Source of the DNA: Diadema setosum
Taxonomy: Eukaryota > Echinodermata > Echinoidea > Diadematoida > Diadematidae
NCBI RefSeq assembly: GCF_964275005.1
Contig: NC_092686.1
Coordinates: 48,223,627 to 48,287,626 of the forward strand
Reading direction: 5' to 3'
DNA length: 64,000 bases
Both the position numbers and the translations under genes were made by a program. Positions 11,961 to 26,200 of this stretch are shown piece by piece. A model generated the notes under the pieces. The model did not search any database. It saw only the letters and a program-made list of their open reading frames with translations, and was not told where the DNA came from. The first letter of the stretch is position 1; the number at the start of each line of letters is the position of its first letter.

Positions 11961-12140
11961 CCCTCGGGGTGTTTATTATGATTCATAATGACGATGTATG
12001 GGGCACCGTATAGTCCAGTTCCACGCACGAGGCAGAAAAGTATCGTCTTTGTGTCTTGCGTCCTGATGATTCAGCGGTGGCAAACTAAGGAACGAATATC
12101 GCATATTGGCGCCACGCCTATCACTGGAATAAATGCTTTA

Positions 12141-12155
12141 GTGTGTGTGTGTGTG

Positions 12156-12226
<71 letters not shown>

Positions 12227-12261
12227 ACGCGCGCGCGTGCGTGAGTTTGTGTGCACGTGTG
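12141..12261. repeat. Compound (TG)n with CGCGCG core
   Basis: Two TG blocks are separated by single interruptions and followed by GCACGCGCGCGCGTGCGTG. Alternating purine-pyrimidine throughout, hence a candidate Z-DNA tract. Confidence 0.9.
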
Positions 12262-13889
12262 TTTTGTTAATTTTGCCAGAATAGTATTTTTTATCTGTCC
12301 ATTTGGTGATATTGATAGTCACAGCACAGTATGACTTTAGATTCCATTATAGCACTCTCTATTACCTGCTACATTCAGTCATTAACAAAATTATTTTCAC
12401 AGCTCGCTTGCAATGTGTGTGTAGGCCTATAATGTGTGTCTGTAGTATTGCTTATCAGAAATCACAATTCGATGATATTAAAAGAAAATAAAAGCTACAG
12501 TGCTGCTAAAAGAGTATCGTAAGAATGCAAAACAGCTTGTCATTTAATCATGATCTATACTTTTATGTTGACGTAACACAGGAACGCTATTAATATGATT
12601 TAGCGAATAAAAAAATATGAAAATAATGCCTTCATGGCATTAGGTATTCATTTGGAATGAATGAGAGTACATTTGGTCACTAGTATCTCACAATCGTTCA
12701 GTTCCCCCTGCCCCCCCCCCCCCCATCTCCAGCGGAAGAATGGAAAAGAATGAAGCCGTCGTTACACACACACACACACGCACACACCCCCCACACACAC
12801 ATACACACAAAAGAGACAATATTTTGAAAATAGCACCACCTTTGTTCAAATTGTGGTCGAGATTCGAATTGTAAGGCACAAGTTAGAGTATATCAACAGT
12901 TACTGATATATTGTGTTTGTGTGATAACCAAGCCGCCAGCAGTGCCAAGCCCGACATGAAAAGCAACACGGTATGTATGTCTATAACAAAGAAGAATGAT
13001 GTATTCACAACTAACTGTTCAGCTAAACCGAAGATACCTAGACCTTCTGTAACGTCTGGGGGCCCGGGGGCGTGAACGTTAGATAAATTCAACGTAAATA
13101 AGTGGAAGCCTGCAAATTTAATGACACTATTAGCAAATGGTAATTAACTGTCGCAACATACACTACCTACGTATGTCTCCTTTATCATCGATGTTCTATC
13201 ATGGAACTAAAACGCATGGTTTTATGTCTTGTAGCCTAGTAGCTCCACGGTTTTATCGTGCAGCATGGATAGTGGTAATGGGGATTTTATTCTTTCGACA
13301 TCGTGCATTTCGCTCTCAGTTGTATCGAATGGTATGTGCAGTATACTAGTATTATACTAGTATTTTATAACTTGCAGGTCAAACTTCTCCAATCTCTAGA
13401 TTGGCCATTACATGTATGCCCCGGAATTGACATAGCAGACATCTCTCCTACAAAAATTCCTCTGTGAAAAGAGATCCATCGATTTTTAACAGGTTGTGTT
13501 GATTCACTGGTGCGGGTTGGAGGTCGTGTGTTTTGAGGTAGTTCAATAGCCATGAAATTCCAAAACACGAACTACATTTAGGGTCCACAGCATCAAGGTG
13601 AGTTACCTATTTCTTTTAATGTTACTCTTAATTCAGCGATATACAAGTAGTCAACCTATTATATGACGCCAACGTCGTGATGAAATGACAAGTAATGAAA
13701 GATTGATTAAGAATTGCGTATAGATACGACTTCAATATCTTTAAAAAAATCACTACAATTTCAAATCCCCGTATCAGAATGGTATAACCCTACTCAACAC
13801 ACATTCCTTCATTCCTCGCATATTTTCTATCAACTTGTTTGATCCCCGTTGCGAGCTCTCGCGCTAGCCAACGATTGTTTGTCATTGAG
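12262..13889. other. Upstream flank of VGLL4, no gene seen
   Basis: Apart from the (CA)n tract nothing repetitive or coding is recognised. Distal regulatory sequence for VGLL4 may lie here, but no specific element is identifiable by eye. Confidence 0.4.
12764..12809. repeat. (CA)n microsatellite
   Basis: CA dinucleotides with C-run interruptions, 45 bp downstream of a C homopolymer at about 12711-12724. Confidence 0.9.
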
Positions 13890-14189
13890 GTAGATTGCAA
13901 TTTGTAGCTGCCAGCCACTGCGCTATTGTACAGCGGAAGAAGAGAAATTTCTTCTCATCAGTAATTTTACACGTGTAGGAGATCTATTTCTGCAAGTTTT
14001 TCGGGCATTTTTCGTCTGTGTAGGCATATTCGTTGCAATTCTGCGGAATCCCGCTTTGTTTACATCTTTGTTTACAGGGCATGTGATTCTTGAGATCTGC
14101 TCGGTGGTTCTCAGTGGGCGCATGTACTGAAGACACGGTCGTGTGTTGTGGGAAACAGAGAGACGAGCGAGACGTCGTCGAAATACACC
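13890..14189 (+). promoter_or_regulatory. Probable promoter/5' leader of VGLL4
   Basis: The 300 bp before the VGLL4 start codon are less AT-rich than the flanks, with scattered CpGs (for example GAGCGAGACGTCGTCG at 14166-14180). The start ATG has an optimal context (A at -3, G at +4). No TATA box is evident; the transcription start cannot be fixed from sequence alone. Confidence 0.4.
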
Positions 14190-14253
14190 ATGGAAACACC
14201 TCTTGACGTGCTTTCCAGAGCTGCTACCCTTGTAGAAACCGATCCCAAAGACA
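14190..14253 (+). CDS. VGLL4: VGLL4 exon 1 (start)
   Basis: Twenty-one codons plus one base, ending at GTGAGT (14254). It is too short for ordinary ORF detection, but the conserved N-terminal peptide beginning METPLDVLSR identifies it. The residues after it, LVETDPKD, replace a slightly different acidic stretch in vertebrates. Confidence 0.92.
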
Positions 14254-17200
14254 GTGAGTATAAAATTGTATACCTCCTCTACGTAAAAAGTGGTTAAACG
14301 AGGGAAAAGATGTACTCAACGTTTGTTTCGGTGTGTTTTTTATTGAACAATGCGGCCTGCGTGCTTGCCGGCAATTTACGTGCAGTGTACGGAGGGCAAC
14401 CTGTTCGCACGCTGCATGCTCTGCTCTGTACCAATGCTCAACTCGTGTCTAGATCTCCTTGCACAGCTATCGACCCCCGTTTATAGCGGCATAGGCCATA
14501 GCTTCCAGCTCCAGCTAGTCACCCATGCCATACCATATCAGCAGGCGATCTTTTGAGTCTCTGCGCTGTTTTCTGTCCAACATGACATTCCTTCCTTTCT
14601 ATTGTCATGATTGTGTCGGATTTTGTGTGTGTGTGTGTGTGTGTAAAGGAACCCTGAGATTACCCTCAACATAGCAGTCCACAGAAGTCAGAAGGTGGTC
14701 GAGACAAGGCGATACAGCTACCTTCGGTTCTAGCTCTAAAGCCTCTAGTTTAGACAGGCCAGTTCTCTTCCCACCCACCTCCCTCCCTTGGCCTTACTTA
14801 GATTATAGCGACTGGATCTAGTCTAAAGACTCTACCAAGTACCAATTTGCGTTACCACAACCCCATGCTATTCCACCACTATATAATCTACAGAGCAATA
14901 TCTGGATGTGATTCCCAGACAGCATAGTGGAAGATGAAATGAGAATTTACGTTGTTGAGGTATAGATTTAATTTCTCTCTGCAAATATTTTGTGTTATCA
15001 GAGAGTCCGCTCAGTCAAAGCTAACTAACAGAGCAAAATGATGACAGTCTGATTTTTATTATTACTGTGTGAATGTGGATGTGATGTTCAGAAACATCTC
15101 TGATTTTATTAGACAGAAAGATCCGTCTGTCCAGAGGAGTCTTATTTTTTTTGACGTTATCACTCTCCTCCGTTGACATAGGAGGCCGGAGGGGATCCGT
15201 GGAGCCAGACGCAGTCTCCGCGGAACATATCCCCGTACTAAAGTTCTGTAAAGTATAAATTACTCATTATTAAGACCAGAATTTTTCAGTTCTTATTTCT
15301 AATTAATTTATATATTATTTTAAAGAATGTAATAATCTTTCTCAGAGTCATTTCTAATCCCTCATCCAATAATTCAAAGCAATACCATTTTCTCCTGAGC
15401 AGAACACTGTTTGAAAACTACCAGTGCAGTTTTATAGTGACATTTATATACAGAGGGTTTTTTTTTTAAGTAGGCCTACAACTGTATGTCATCTATACTG
15501 ACAAGTTCTTGAAATGAATGGCATGGTGTAATTTCAGTCTAAGAAGTGTGATGTGATGTCTGTGGCATGTTGTTATACCTTTAATTGTCAGAATGAGACA
15601 ATGATAGTCTCATGTTATCCTTATACAACTGTAGATAATCTGTAGGACTCTGCTACTGTTACAATGTATAATGTTATTACACATCTGTCATGAGGTATGA
15701 AATGGATTCCTGCAAGGAAATTGTGGGACATTTGTATGCAAGAATATGATGTATTGTCCTGAGAAGGGTTTTATTTTTTATCCAAAAATATGATGGTTGT
15801 GTGACAAAGACTTCTTTTGTGAGGCCTCCAAAGGATGCTCTGTTGGATGATTTTGTAGCATAATATTAATGTGCTGTCTTGTACTAGTCAAAGTGTCCTC
15901 AGTTTTCTTGACTTTTGTTTTTGTTTTTCTCTTCTGTTGCTTACTTTGTGCAAGTTTTTCTTGAGGTTGAATCTCGTTTGAATTCTGTGATTTTTGAGGT
16001 TCATGCATGGTTGTGTTGAAACACACTTCAAGTTTTTCTCACACGTCACATTACTACTCCCCAATTGATGGGAGGAACACTCTGCAGTGAGTGTAGCCAC
16101 CAGGAAAACCTATCGCGCCCTGGCTGTCTTTCCCATTGAAATTTTCGCTGATGCCTTTTAGGCTGGAACAGTGAGTGTGACCAGACTGAAAAATCATTTG
16201 AGATTTGCCATAACATTAACCACTTCCGCTGCAAATTTTTGCGCTGTGAAAACTTGCAAGGAAAACTCTTTTGACTTGGTTTCAGATTGCATAGTCCTAG
16301 ACAGTCACATGCATTTGGGGATATTTGCTTAATTTTATGGATTTCAAGCTCAAAGTGTTCTTACAGCTTTGCCAACAATGAGATTAAAATGGGTTTGGAA
16401 ATATATGCAAAAATGATTTTGAAATACAGGAATTTCTTGAAATATTTGCTCATCAAAGATTCATTTTTTTTTTTTCATTTGCCCAGATGTATAAGATCTC
16501 CCATTTGTTAAAAGTCACAGAAAATGCCCTCTCCAACTTTGTTTATTGCTGCTGTGCAACACAGAATTCAATGTCAGACGTTGTGGCTTTTGCCGGTAAC
16601 CATCTTAGAGTTGGAACCACTTGGGCATGATTACTGTACTTTGTGACCTAGAACTTTCATAGAAGTCTAGCATTGTATTGCATAATCAAGCTTTGTAGTG
16701 CTAGCAAAAGGAGATTAAATATAAAACATTATGGGAAATCTGAAATTTTGAACCTAGCTGGCAGATAGATCGAAGCCCCATTTAATAGTCAATGTCTGTA
16801 TGGTAAAATATGGCAAAACACTTGGCGAGGAACTGTTATGATCAGTGACTACCATCAATTTCTTAGGCAGATGCAGTGTGGTTTTAAAGGTTTGTTGTTT
16901 TTCAGAAAAATCCATCTTCAGACGAAATTCAAGGAAATTGGGTAGTACTCAGTGCCCTGTTGATGATAGGGTATAGATTGCATGACCAAAGTGTGAGTTA
17001 GTCATTTCTTGTGCTTGTAACAAACTTGGGTTCTTAGTTTGTCCATGTTTTGTCTTTGATGACCAAAGTGAGTCACCAAGAATTGAATGGCTGACATCAC
17101 AGCTCCTCAGTAGCTGTGTATATAAAAGTCTTGAAACAAACTTGGTAGTCAGCATACATGGTACTGCAGCCGGATGTATTTAATGCCAGTAGATTGCAAA

Positions 17201-20200
17201 GAGTGGCATGTTCTTTGTTTTTTACTTTGGCTGGTCCAATTTTGATTTGGCTAATAAAGAACTTTTTTTTTTTTTGCCAATATGGTTCAAATGAGACAGT
17301 ATTTGTTCAGTTAAAACATAAAAGTCAAATGTTCAGATTTCTACAAGGCATTCCTTTCAGTACTGGCAAGTTATTGTGTGTAATCAGTGGCTGATGCTAA
17401 TTTTACGGGTATATTTAGGTAAAGATATGAAAACCCAAAATGAAAGTTTATTATAATCATTGTGATGTAAAGATATCCCTGCCCATTCTGGCTGGTGCAT
17501 CTTCAATACTACACTACTGACTAAGCAGAGGAGCCATAGGAGCATTGTAAGAGGTACATGCAATAATATCAAGAAAGCTGGTATACTTGTATGTGTTGCA
17601 CCTACAAAAAATAATGTACAGTACATGGAATGGAAGAGAGACTCAATTGATACAATTAGATACAATGTACATTGTACATAATATTTGTTGTACAAGTTGA
17701 ATTAGAACTTAGAAGCTAACAGAATGCATTTTAGTCACAAAGCTTCACAAATGCTTTGATCTCAAATTGTCATTTACCTTTTTATTTTTTTTTTCTTCTC
17801 ATAATTACCTTCTCAGCATTGGTGTATTGCTTAGCTGCATGGTTTATGAACAGTGAAGATTTTGGTTTGAAAAGTGAATCTCAGCTAAATTTGCTGTGTC
17901 ATGTACAGTGGTCATGTAGTGTTTCACTGCTCAAATGTTGTGATTCATTTCATTTCATTTGGGCCTAGAGTTACAGTACCTTATGCACACCACGTGAAGG
18001 TGAGATGGACCCAACTCCTTCCACAAATCAAGTTTCACAACGAAAACACATGGGGAGTCACCTTTTGATTGCACTTGCGAATTATTCAATTAGTGCAGGG
18101 CCTTAGCTGGGTGCATACTTGAGAAATGCAGTGCAATATCCTGTTTAATCTATCACCAACTCTTGTGGGATTTCCAGCCTGATGTGGAGCTCAGGGATTG
18201 TAGGAAAGGAGAGTGAGAGAAAAAAAAGTGGTTGTGGGAAATGGTTGGTAAAGGAAGGAAATTGTCACTTTAGTTAGAGAGAAGTGGCCATGTGGTTATA
18301 AAACTTAGTTTCTTATTTCTGTTGAAAGTGAAAACATGTCATGTTGTCTCTGCTACAAAGGGGAAGACAGTGATTTCATGAAAGGGGAAGTGAGTTGTGA
18401 GCTGCATACCTCTGAGGTATAAAAACAAGGCAATGCTCTTTGAGTGTGTGGATCAACTTTCATGTAATCTGTATCGTCCAAAGTTATACAGTAGTCTCCA
18501 CATACATGTAACTGGTTACCAAGTGTTACGGAACTCATTTTGATTTGGTAGGAATTCAATGAATAGGCCTACTTCTTAATGATTTTTACTTGTGTTGTCG
18601 ATAAATTGAGTAAAATCTGCTCTGACCAACTGTACGCATAAGCACAGAATATTACTGGAAAGTAATCTACCCAAGGAATAGTTTAATGGTTTAACATGAT
18701 ATACAAATGCATGTTGATTTGTGTTGATTTACATTGTATAATACCCTCAACATTACTTTTGCGGTAAAACGAATATCTAGAATCATTCCTTATATTTTTA
18801 GCCAATTTTTCTTGAGATTACTTGGATATGCCCACAAGAAATCCCTCCAAACCATTATTCCTGTTGTGACCTCATCTGTCAATCATTGCTAAAGTACTGA
18901 AATGTTTAACAAAAGACAATGGAATGCACCTTCCCCTCGACTCAGCATAACTTGTGTGTTCCCTCGCCATGCCTTTTTTTAGTCACATTAATATCACAGA
19001 AACATGCATTCTGTATCCCTTGCAGGGCTCAACATTTACTGGTGGCCTGAGGCCACTAAAAATTTATGTTGGGCCACCAAATTTTCAAAAAGGCTATCAT
19101 TGTGGTTTGATTAGGCAGCAAGAATTAAAAATGAATTTTGATATATTTCCTTTTATTTTGGGCCACTAAATTTCTTTGTTTGAGCCACCAAACTTTCAAA
19201 TTAAAAGATTTTAGTGGCCTGAACAGACCACAAGAGAAAAATGTCATTGTCAAACCCTGTCTTGGTAACTTGGGTGGCAGTACATGTACATGTACATTGT
19301 GTTGAGTCACTCATGCTTCTATGATGCAGGAGTATTGTACATGTACATTGTAATTTGTAATCAAAATATATCTCAAGTAATCTCAAGTATTACGCTTTCA
19401 TGTCTATGTGTATGAAAGAGTTTTGAAAATCAACAAGAAAATGGATTGTTGAGGTCATCATACATGTATGCTACATACAGTATATTGCTATAGACTACTC
19501 AGTTCTCAGTTTGTAAATAAATTGTTTTATTTGTTTAATTTGCTTTAAAGATAATATAAAGTTTTGGTAGTTTTTTTTAGTTTTTTCACATAAGTAACAC
19601 TGTGAGACTTACTTGCCCCAAAGTGCTCTCATGTCTTAGTAATCATGCAATTAACTGCGACCAGCAGCCCCATACGCATAGCGTAATGGGGCTTCGCATT
19701 GTAGCATTCAGGATTGTGACAGATTTAGTATCGCGGGTAAATATCAACTTAAAATCCAAAAATTTCTTCAATTTGAAGACTTACCAATTCAGTTGAAGTA
19801 TTGAAAACAGGCTTCGGACAACGTTTGGTTCTGCCAATAGTCCCTTTCTGTTCGAATTGATGACTGAATGTGACTCGGTCGAGAGGACCTTGTAGGGAGA
19901 GCTACACTGAATACTACGGCCAGCGCATGCCCACACATCACATGCGCCCAAATTTCAAATCTGTGAACGGATAAGATGTTTGTGTGCGCATGCTCTGGCC
20001 ATAGTATTCAGTGTATGTAGCTCTCCCAAGGTCCTCTCGACCGAGTCACATTCAGTCATCAATTCGAACAGAAAGGGACTATTGGCAGAACCAAACGTTG
20101 CCCGAAGCCTGTTTTCAATACTTCAACTTAATTGGTAAGTCTTCAAATTGAAGAAATTTTTGGATTTTAAGTTGATATTTACCCGCGATACTAAATCTGT

Positions 20201-23200
20201 CATGATCCTGAATGCTACAATGCGAAGCCCCATTACGCTATGCGTATGGGGCTGCTGGTCGCAGTTAGCTACTGTATGCGTATGGGGCTGCACGCTGCTG
20301 GTCGCAGTTTCGTACAATACGTGTACTACCGGTACGTCGCCGCCATACGGCGGCGGCTCTGGTACGAAACCATTATCGCATGATTGCTAAGACATGAGAG
20401 CACTTTGGGGCGAGTAATACCCCTTTCATAAACTCAATAATGCGGATAATATCCGCAACATTTGGTTGTAAAATGGGAGCGGGGAAAGAATAATGCGCTT
20501 TATTTCGACCCTTCTATTATCCGCATAATAGCAGCATCGGGACCAGATTTGGAGTTTATGAACGCAAACCCAAATAATGCGGATAATTGCCGGGGTGCGG
20601 TCAAACGTCACCTGTCTTTCCCGCAGGAGGGACGTGTGCAGGCACCATGACGATTATCCGCCTTTTTCAGGACGGGCGCTCGTAAAAATAATGCAGATTA
20701 TTTTCAGAGCTTGTGAACGCATTTTTTTATCGAATTGTCCGCATTATTCTTATGCGGATAATGGGAGGATGAGTTTATGAAAGGGGTATGAGCCTCACAG
20801 TGTTAGTTATATGACAGGTACTTTAACCAGAAACACAAACTAAGACAAGGAAATTCAGGGAAACTTTGAGGTACCATACCAAAACTTTATATTATCTTTA
20901 AGTGAATACATGTGTCCTCTTGGTTCACTTTTTGCCTCCTGCAGAATGGAGCAAAGGATTTCCATACTCTGTCAGCAGAAACCTTTATATTCTTGAGGGA
21001 ACACCTTAACAAATACCACCATGCAGAGTCTAATACATGTATTACTCTTGTGGGACCCAATCCTACCTAGCCCCAGGAAGTCACTAGAAAATTTGTGGAA
21101 TTCTGGTACCCAAGACACCACTAACAAGCTGCAGTCTTTATTTTTCCCTATTTTTTCTTTTTCAATGGGAAGTGGGGGGGGGGGGGGAGGGGGAGATTAT
21201 GGGTGGGGGGGGGGGAATGGAGCTGAAGAGGGGAAGTGGTCTCTTTATTATGTGATTCCAGTAGATGGGGGGGGGGGGGGGGCTTTTAGGAACCTTGGGC
21301 AAACAGTAGGGATTTAGTAGGCAAGGCCTGGCTGGTATGTGGGGACAAATGCACTGAATTTGATGAAGAGATGAAAAATAACAACGAATGCAAGCTGTAG
21401 GTCCTACCTGGTGAGTCCTGCAGTAGGCTGGAAGTATTCATCGTTCTTGATGTACATGTATGGCTAGAAAAGCTGGAAGAGAACTTAATTGATTGTGCTG
21501 TATCATGCCCTTAGTTTTGCAAGTGATCAGAGGAATGTATTACTTTGTACAATAAACTCTAAGTGGAAGAATCTTAGTTGTATTTCACTCATTAGATACT
21601 GAAGTAAGCTGCAGTGGGTCCTACACTTGTATGTGTTATATTCAAAGACATGCAACTTCTCTGCTCCATGAAGAAGATACCATATTGTATATAATTCTGA
21701 GGAATGAGGAAAGTGTTCTAACTTTTGAAGTTACCCTAAGAGCATATATAGATGGACACATGTTGAATCTTCAGTCAATTCATACTGGTATCTCTTGACA
21801 TCGCTTGATGTTGATAAAAAGTGACCTGAAGAATTATCATATTTTAACCAGTTGATGGTAGTCAGTCCCTTTGTGAAAGTGGAAGCATCCACTTTGAACA
21901 GGCAAATGTCACAGAGACCAGACCAACTCAACTAAAGAAACTATGGAAATTTGGGCTATTCCATTCTTGAGGAGGGGCTAGGTTCCCTTCACTGACTTTC
22001 ATCCCACACTTTCCTCCATGCCTATGCTTTTGTTCATGTCTCACTGTGCCCCAAGCTGTCCTCAGGATCAGGTATCCAGGGAAGTCGGGATGACCCTTGC
22101 ATTCCTGACATAACTCAAATTGTCATTTGCATAACTCTCTTGGCGTATGGGCCAGTCTTCACAAGGAACTGGTTCTTAGATGACTTCAGACTGCTTTTTA
22201 ACTCTGTCACTACCAAGATTCAGATATAGTCAGACCTGGTCTCAGTCTCAGCTGATTGATCATTACTTCTGTAGATCCCTCTATCATCCAGACAAGACAT
22301 GGCATGTGATTGTTGTACACAACACAAAGAATTGCTTGTACATACAAGGTAATATGTGATAAGAAAGTTTGGATGTAAATGCTGATTTCTAATCATGATT
22401 AATTTTATTTCCTCATTGTTTAACTTATCAAACATGCAGATATCATGCATACTTGCCAACTAGTAAGATTTTATCAGATTCAGTAAGATTTTTTACGTTA
22501 AAAATAGCAAAATCAGATTTTCTGTCAGAGAAATCAGATTTTTAAAAAATATTTAGATACCTTTCATGTGTATTTTCTGAAGATTTGACTGAAAGTAAGA
22601 TTTTTTAACTTCAGTTTGCATATAAAATAAGATTTTTGCAATCCACGAGTAAGATATTTCATCTTGAAATGTTGGCAGAGATGTGAGATATAGATTTTCA
22701 TGGTAATAGTAAAATGGCAATGCCCTGAGGCTGTCTGTTCCCCCAACACTTACTGGAAAGTGTCATGCTTAAAAACATACAAATGTATCTCGCTTTGATA
22801 TTCGACAATACCACTAATATAGATGGCTGCTGGTCCTGCATTGGCTAGCTGTATCTGAGGTTGGATGGTACATTTTGTGTATGTGTAAAGGGTGACTTTT
22901 TATTTTTTATAATCAAATAATGGATGATAAAAAGTTTGGCAGGGTTAAATAGTATCTGTACTTTATCATTAGTTGAGCCATTAATATTCTTGTAGTGACT
23001 GCTGCATCTTGCCACATTTAATTTTCTTTCTCCTCAATAGTTTTGAGATTTGTGAAGAGTCAAGTCTTATAAAAAAAGAACAGATTTTCTATTTTTACGT
23101 AGTCATGGGTGATACTTTTATATTGAACAAGCAAATTCCTGTTGACAGTTGTTGAACCTCTCCTTTGATACACGTGTATCAAATTATTACCTCCGCAAAG

Positions 23201-26200
23201 AGAAGAGGTTATGTTTTCGTTACCGTTGGTTTGTTTGCTTGTTAGTTGGTTTGTCCGTGTGCAAAATAGTAGTGAACGGATTTGGATGAAACTTGCAGGA
23301 AAGGTTTAGAATGATACAAGTAACAGATGATTAAATTTTGGTAGTGATCCGAGAATTTTGGGGGAATTTATGAAGGATTTTTTATATTTCGGCAGGTAGG
23401 GTCAATGAACTTGGGAGTTCAGGCTGCGCGTATTTGAGGTTTTCATGCACGCACTAAAGTGCGTGCTCTAGTTTCTGCTAGGGCGAGGCGCGCTGTGCAG
23501 CTGAGGGTTTATGACGTAACAAAGGCTTCTATTGGGAAATTGGGCGATTTTTCAGCATGTATACCTATGGGTGGAAATCACTGATCTCCATGGAAGAGCC
23601 CAAAGAGCTTTTAAAATCTCTTTGGGAAGAGCAAGATCATCGGTGGAAAGTAGCGGCTTGGTGGAGGTCTGCACTCTCAGAGTGCTTTTCTAGTGTTAAT
23701 CTGACATTTTTAGTGATTTAGCACAGACGTTCTAGGGTTACTGGCAGCCATGTAAAATTTTGTGACTTATAAGAATAGTGCACTCTTTTCTTCACGTGAC
23801 AGCGACCGCTTTTAATTATCAGAAAACTTTTAATACTTAAATGTGAAGAAGGGAATCATTGCTCGACTTGTCATTTTTTTTTTTTTTTTTGCATTGTGGC
23901 TAGAAAGGTGTTGAGTTTATATAGCCTCAGTTTTAATACAACAGACTAAAACTGAAGGATGTAATGCAGGCCTGTATAATGATTGTCACTCTCACTTTAT
24001 GTTCACATGCAGTTGCCAAATTTGAAGTTTAGGTCAAAAACTTCACTGTCGATGATTTGCTCCACTTGTGAATTCACAACGCAGGTTCACAACCGCATCT
24101 AAACTTTAAGTTACAGTACATCTTACGAGTGAATTCCACTCCATGATTACACCGGAAATGCGGAGTCTTTGCTAGATGATGCTATGGCCATACAAATAGC
24201 GCAGCTGGAGGTTGACCCGGATGCGAACGAGAAGCGAGGGTCACGCTTACTCACAAGCTCGCTGATTTAATATTGGGTTTACACAGAGCGAAACTACAAG
24301 ATGTCTTGTGGTTCTAATCAACGGCTAAACTTTAAGATTGATAACTTTTGAGTGCGTCCACATGGTGCTAAACTACAAGCTAGTCATCACAAGTTAAGTT
24401 TTCGACCTAAACTTAAAGTTTAAGAACAGCGTGTGAACCTAACTAAAGAGAGTGCAGACCATCGCCAATTTCAAACAGCCCTTTTGATCCTGTCAAAGCA
24501 GGAAGTTTGGAACCGACTTCCCCTTTTTCCCCGTCTTGTCTGGCAATGTTATGGACATTGCAATCGTGTAATGAGTTTAACATTTCTTGTTGATCCATTC
24601 GAGGTAAAAATCCATGTTTTCAATCACAGTGCCTTTTTCTCGGTCTGTCCCAGATTACGTGTGCATGAAAGGTATGAAACTTGGGAGAAGAAAATTGAGA
24701 AAAAAAATGGGTGAGTAGTCTATAATATCAGCATACAGTAGATCTGAAAACTGTACATTGTCATTTACCTTCCTGATCATTCCAAATAAAAGTGTTATCA
24801 GTGCAAATCAAATATTCTGAAGGTGTGAGCCTTTCAGAGAATAATTCATACACTGTTTTCTGGAGTTGGATTCCTTCTTTTTTTTTTATAGAATGTAGGC
24901 CGTCACAATTAAAAAACATATTTGTGCAACCTCTGCTGTGGCTAACTGTGAATTATGCAATTGCCTACATAGTTCACTTGTCCATCAGATTGTTTCAGTT
25001 GCCCTAGGCAAGCTTGCGTGTTACAGTTTTAGTCATGATGGAGAGTTGAGCTTTATCTCTGCCAAATGTTTTGTGGATGTCAAAGATACAGTAGTATTTT
25101 TTATTTTTCATACTTGAAAAAAAAAAAGACTTTCTCTGACAGTAGATTTAATTACCCTAGTGGTCTAAAACAGGTTTGTAAACCTAAATGCTCCAGCTCT
25201 ATCGCTTGTAGTAATCTTTTGTTTTTGAAATATTAATCTCTTTTTACAGGTGGTTGATGAATACACTGTTCCACTAATCAATACCAAACAGTCTTCCTTA
25301 GTGCAGTAACAAACATGATCATTCAAATACAGGTCATAACAATAGAGTTAAAACATTGACAACAACAATATAGATAGGTACATGTACAGGTGTACATTTG
25401 GGGATCATAATGTGACTTTAGATAGCGGGTGATTGACAATTTTTTTTTTTTAAGCCATGTTTATCACAATGAACTTATTGTGTTTTGATTATTTAATATG
25501 TGGTTGATGAATGTAACAAATATTTGCATGCAAAAAATGTGTTGCAATGCTTTCTTTGAAAAATAGAAATAGAAAATACATAGAGAAAAAGCTACAATGT
25601 GTTCATTGTAATACACAGGGTTGAGACGATGCTTTAGCCCAACTTCTGAAGCTTGAAAAGTTAAGTCTTATGAAAGATTATAACTTTATACTGGACTTTT
25701 TTGCATGAATTGATCCATTTCGGAGAATGTGTGAGATATGAAATCATGCTTATGTATATATCATACATGTATAATATCCTATTGCCCGCCCCCCCCCCCC
25801 CCCGCCCTTCCACCTAAACAAAGTTGACCACTCCAAAATATTTTGTTTTTCTGTTCTGCAATCATGACCATAAATAAAGAGTGATCAGAATCTTAGGATT
25901 GTCTATTTCTCTTGTTTGTTCAATCAGTCAAAAGAAATTAGAGTAATTTCATTTATTGCACCAGAGGTACAGGGTATGTTGTATAGAAACTAGTGTGTCT
26001 TGTTTCTGTCTACATTTAATCTGAGGAGACTCTCAGACACATGATCTTCTTTATCATGTCTCCTTTCTCACATTTTTTCCTCTTGTCTTCTTTTCCTTCT
26101 TCTGATGTCATTAACCTCAATACATTTATATCACACATATTATAAGTGATAATTTGTGGAAGCGTGCATGCAGTTGAAGATCTCCCAGTTGGAAATAATC

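Noticed and set aside
11765..12322. ORFs rich in His-Thr or Cys-Val
   Set aside because: Translation of TG/CA dinucleotide repeats.
22440..22690. AT-rich stretch with repeated TAAGATTTT and a TTGCCAAC/GTTGGCAG pair
   Set aside because: Inverted match limited to about nine bases; too weak to call a transposon.
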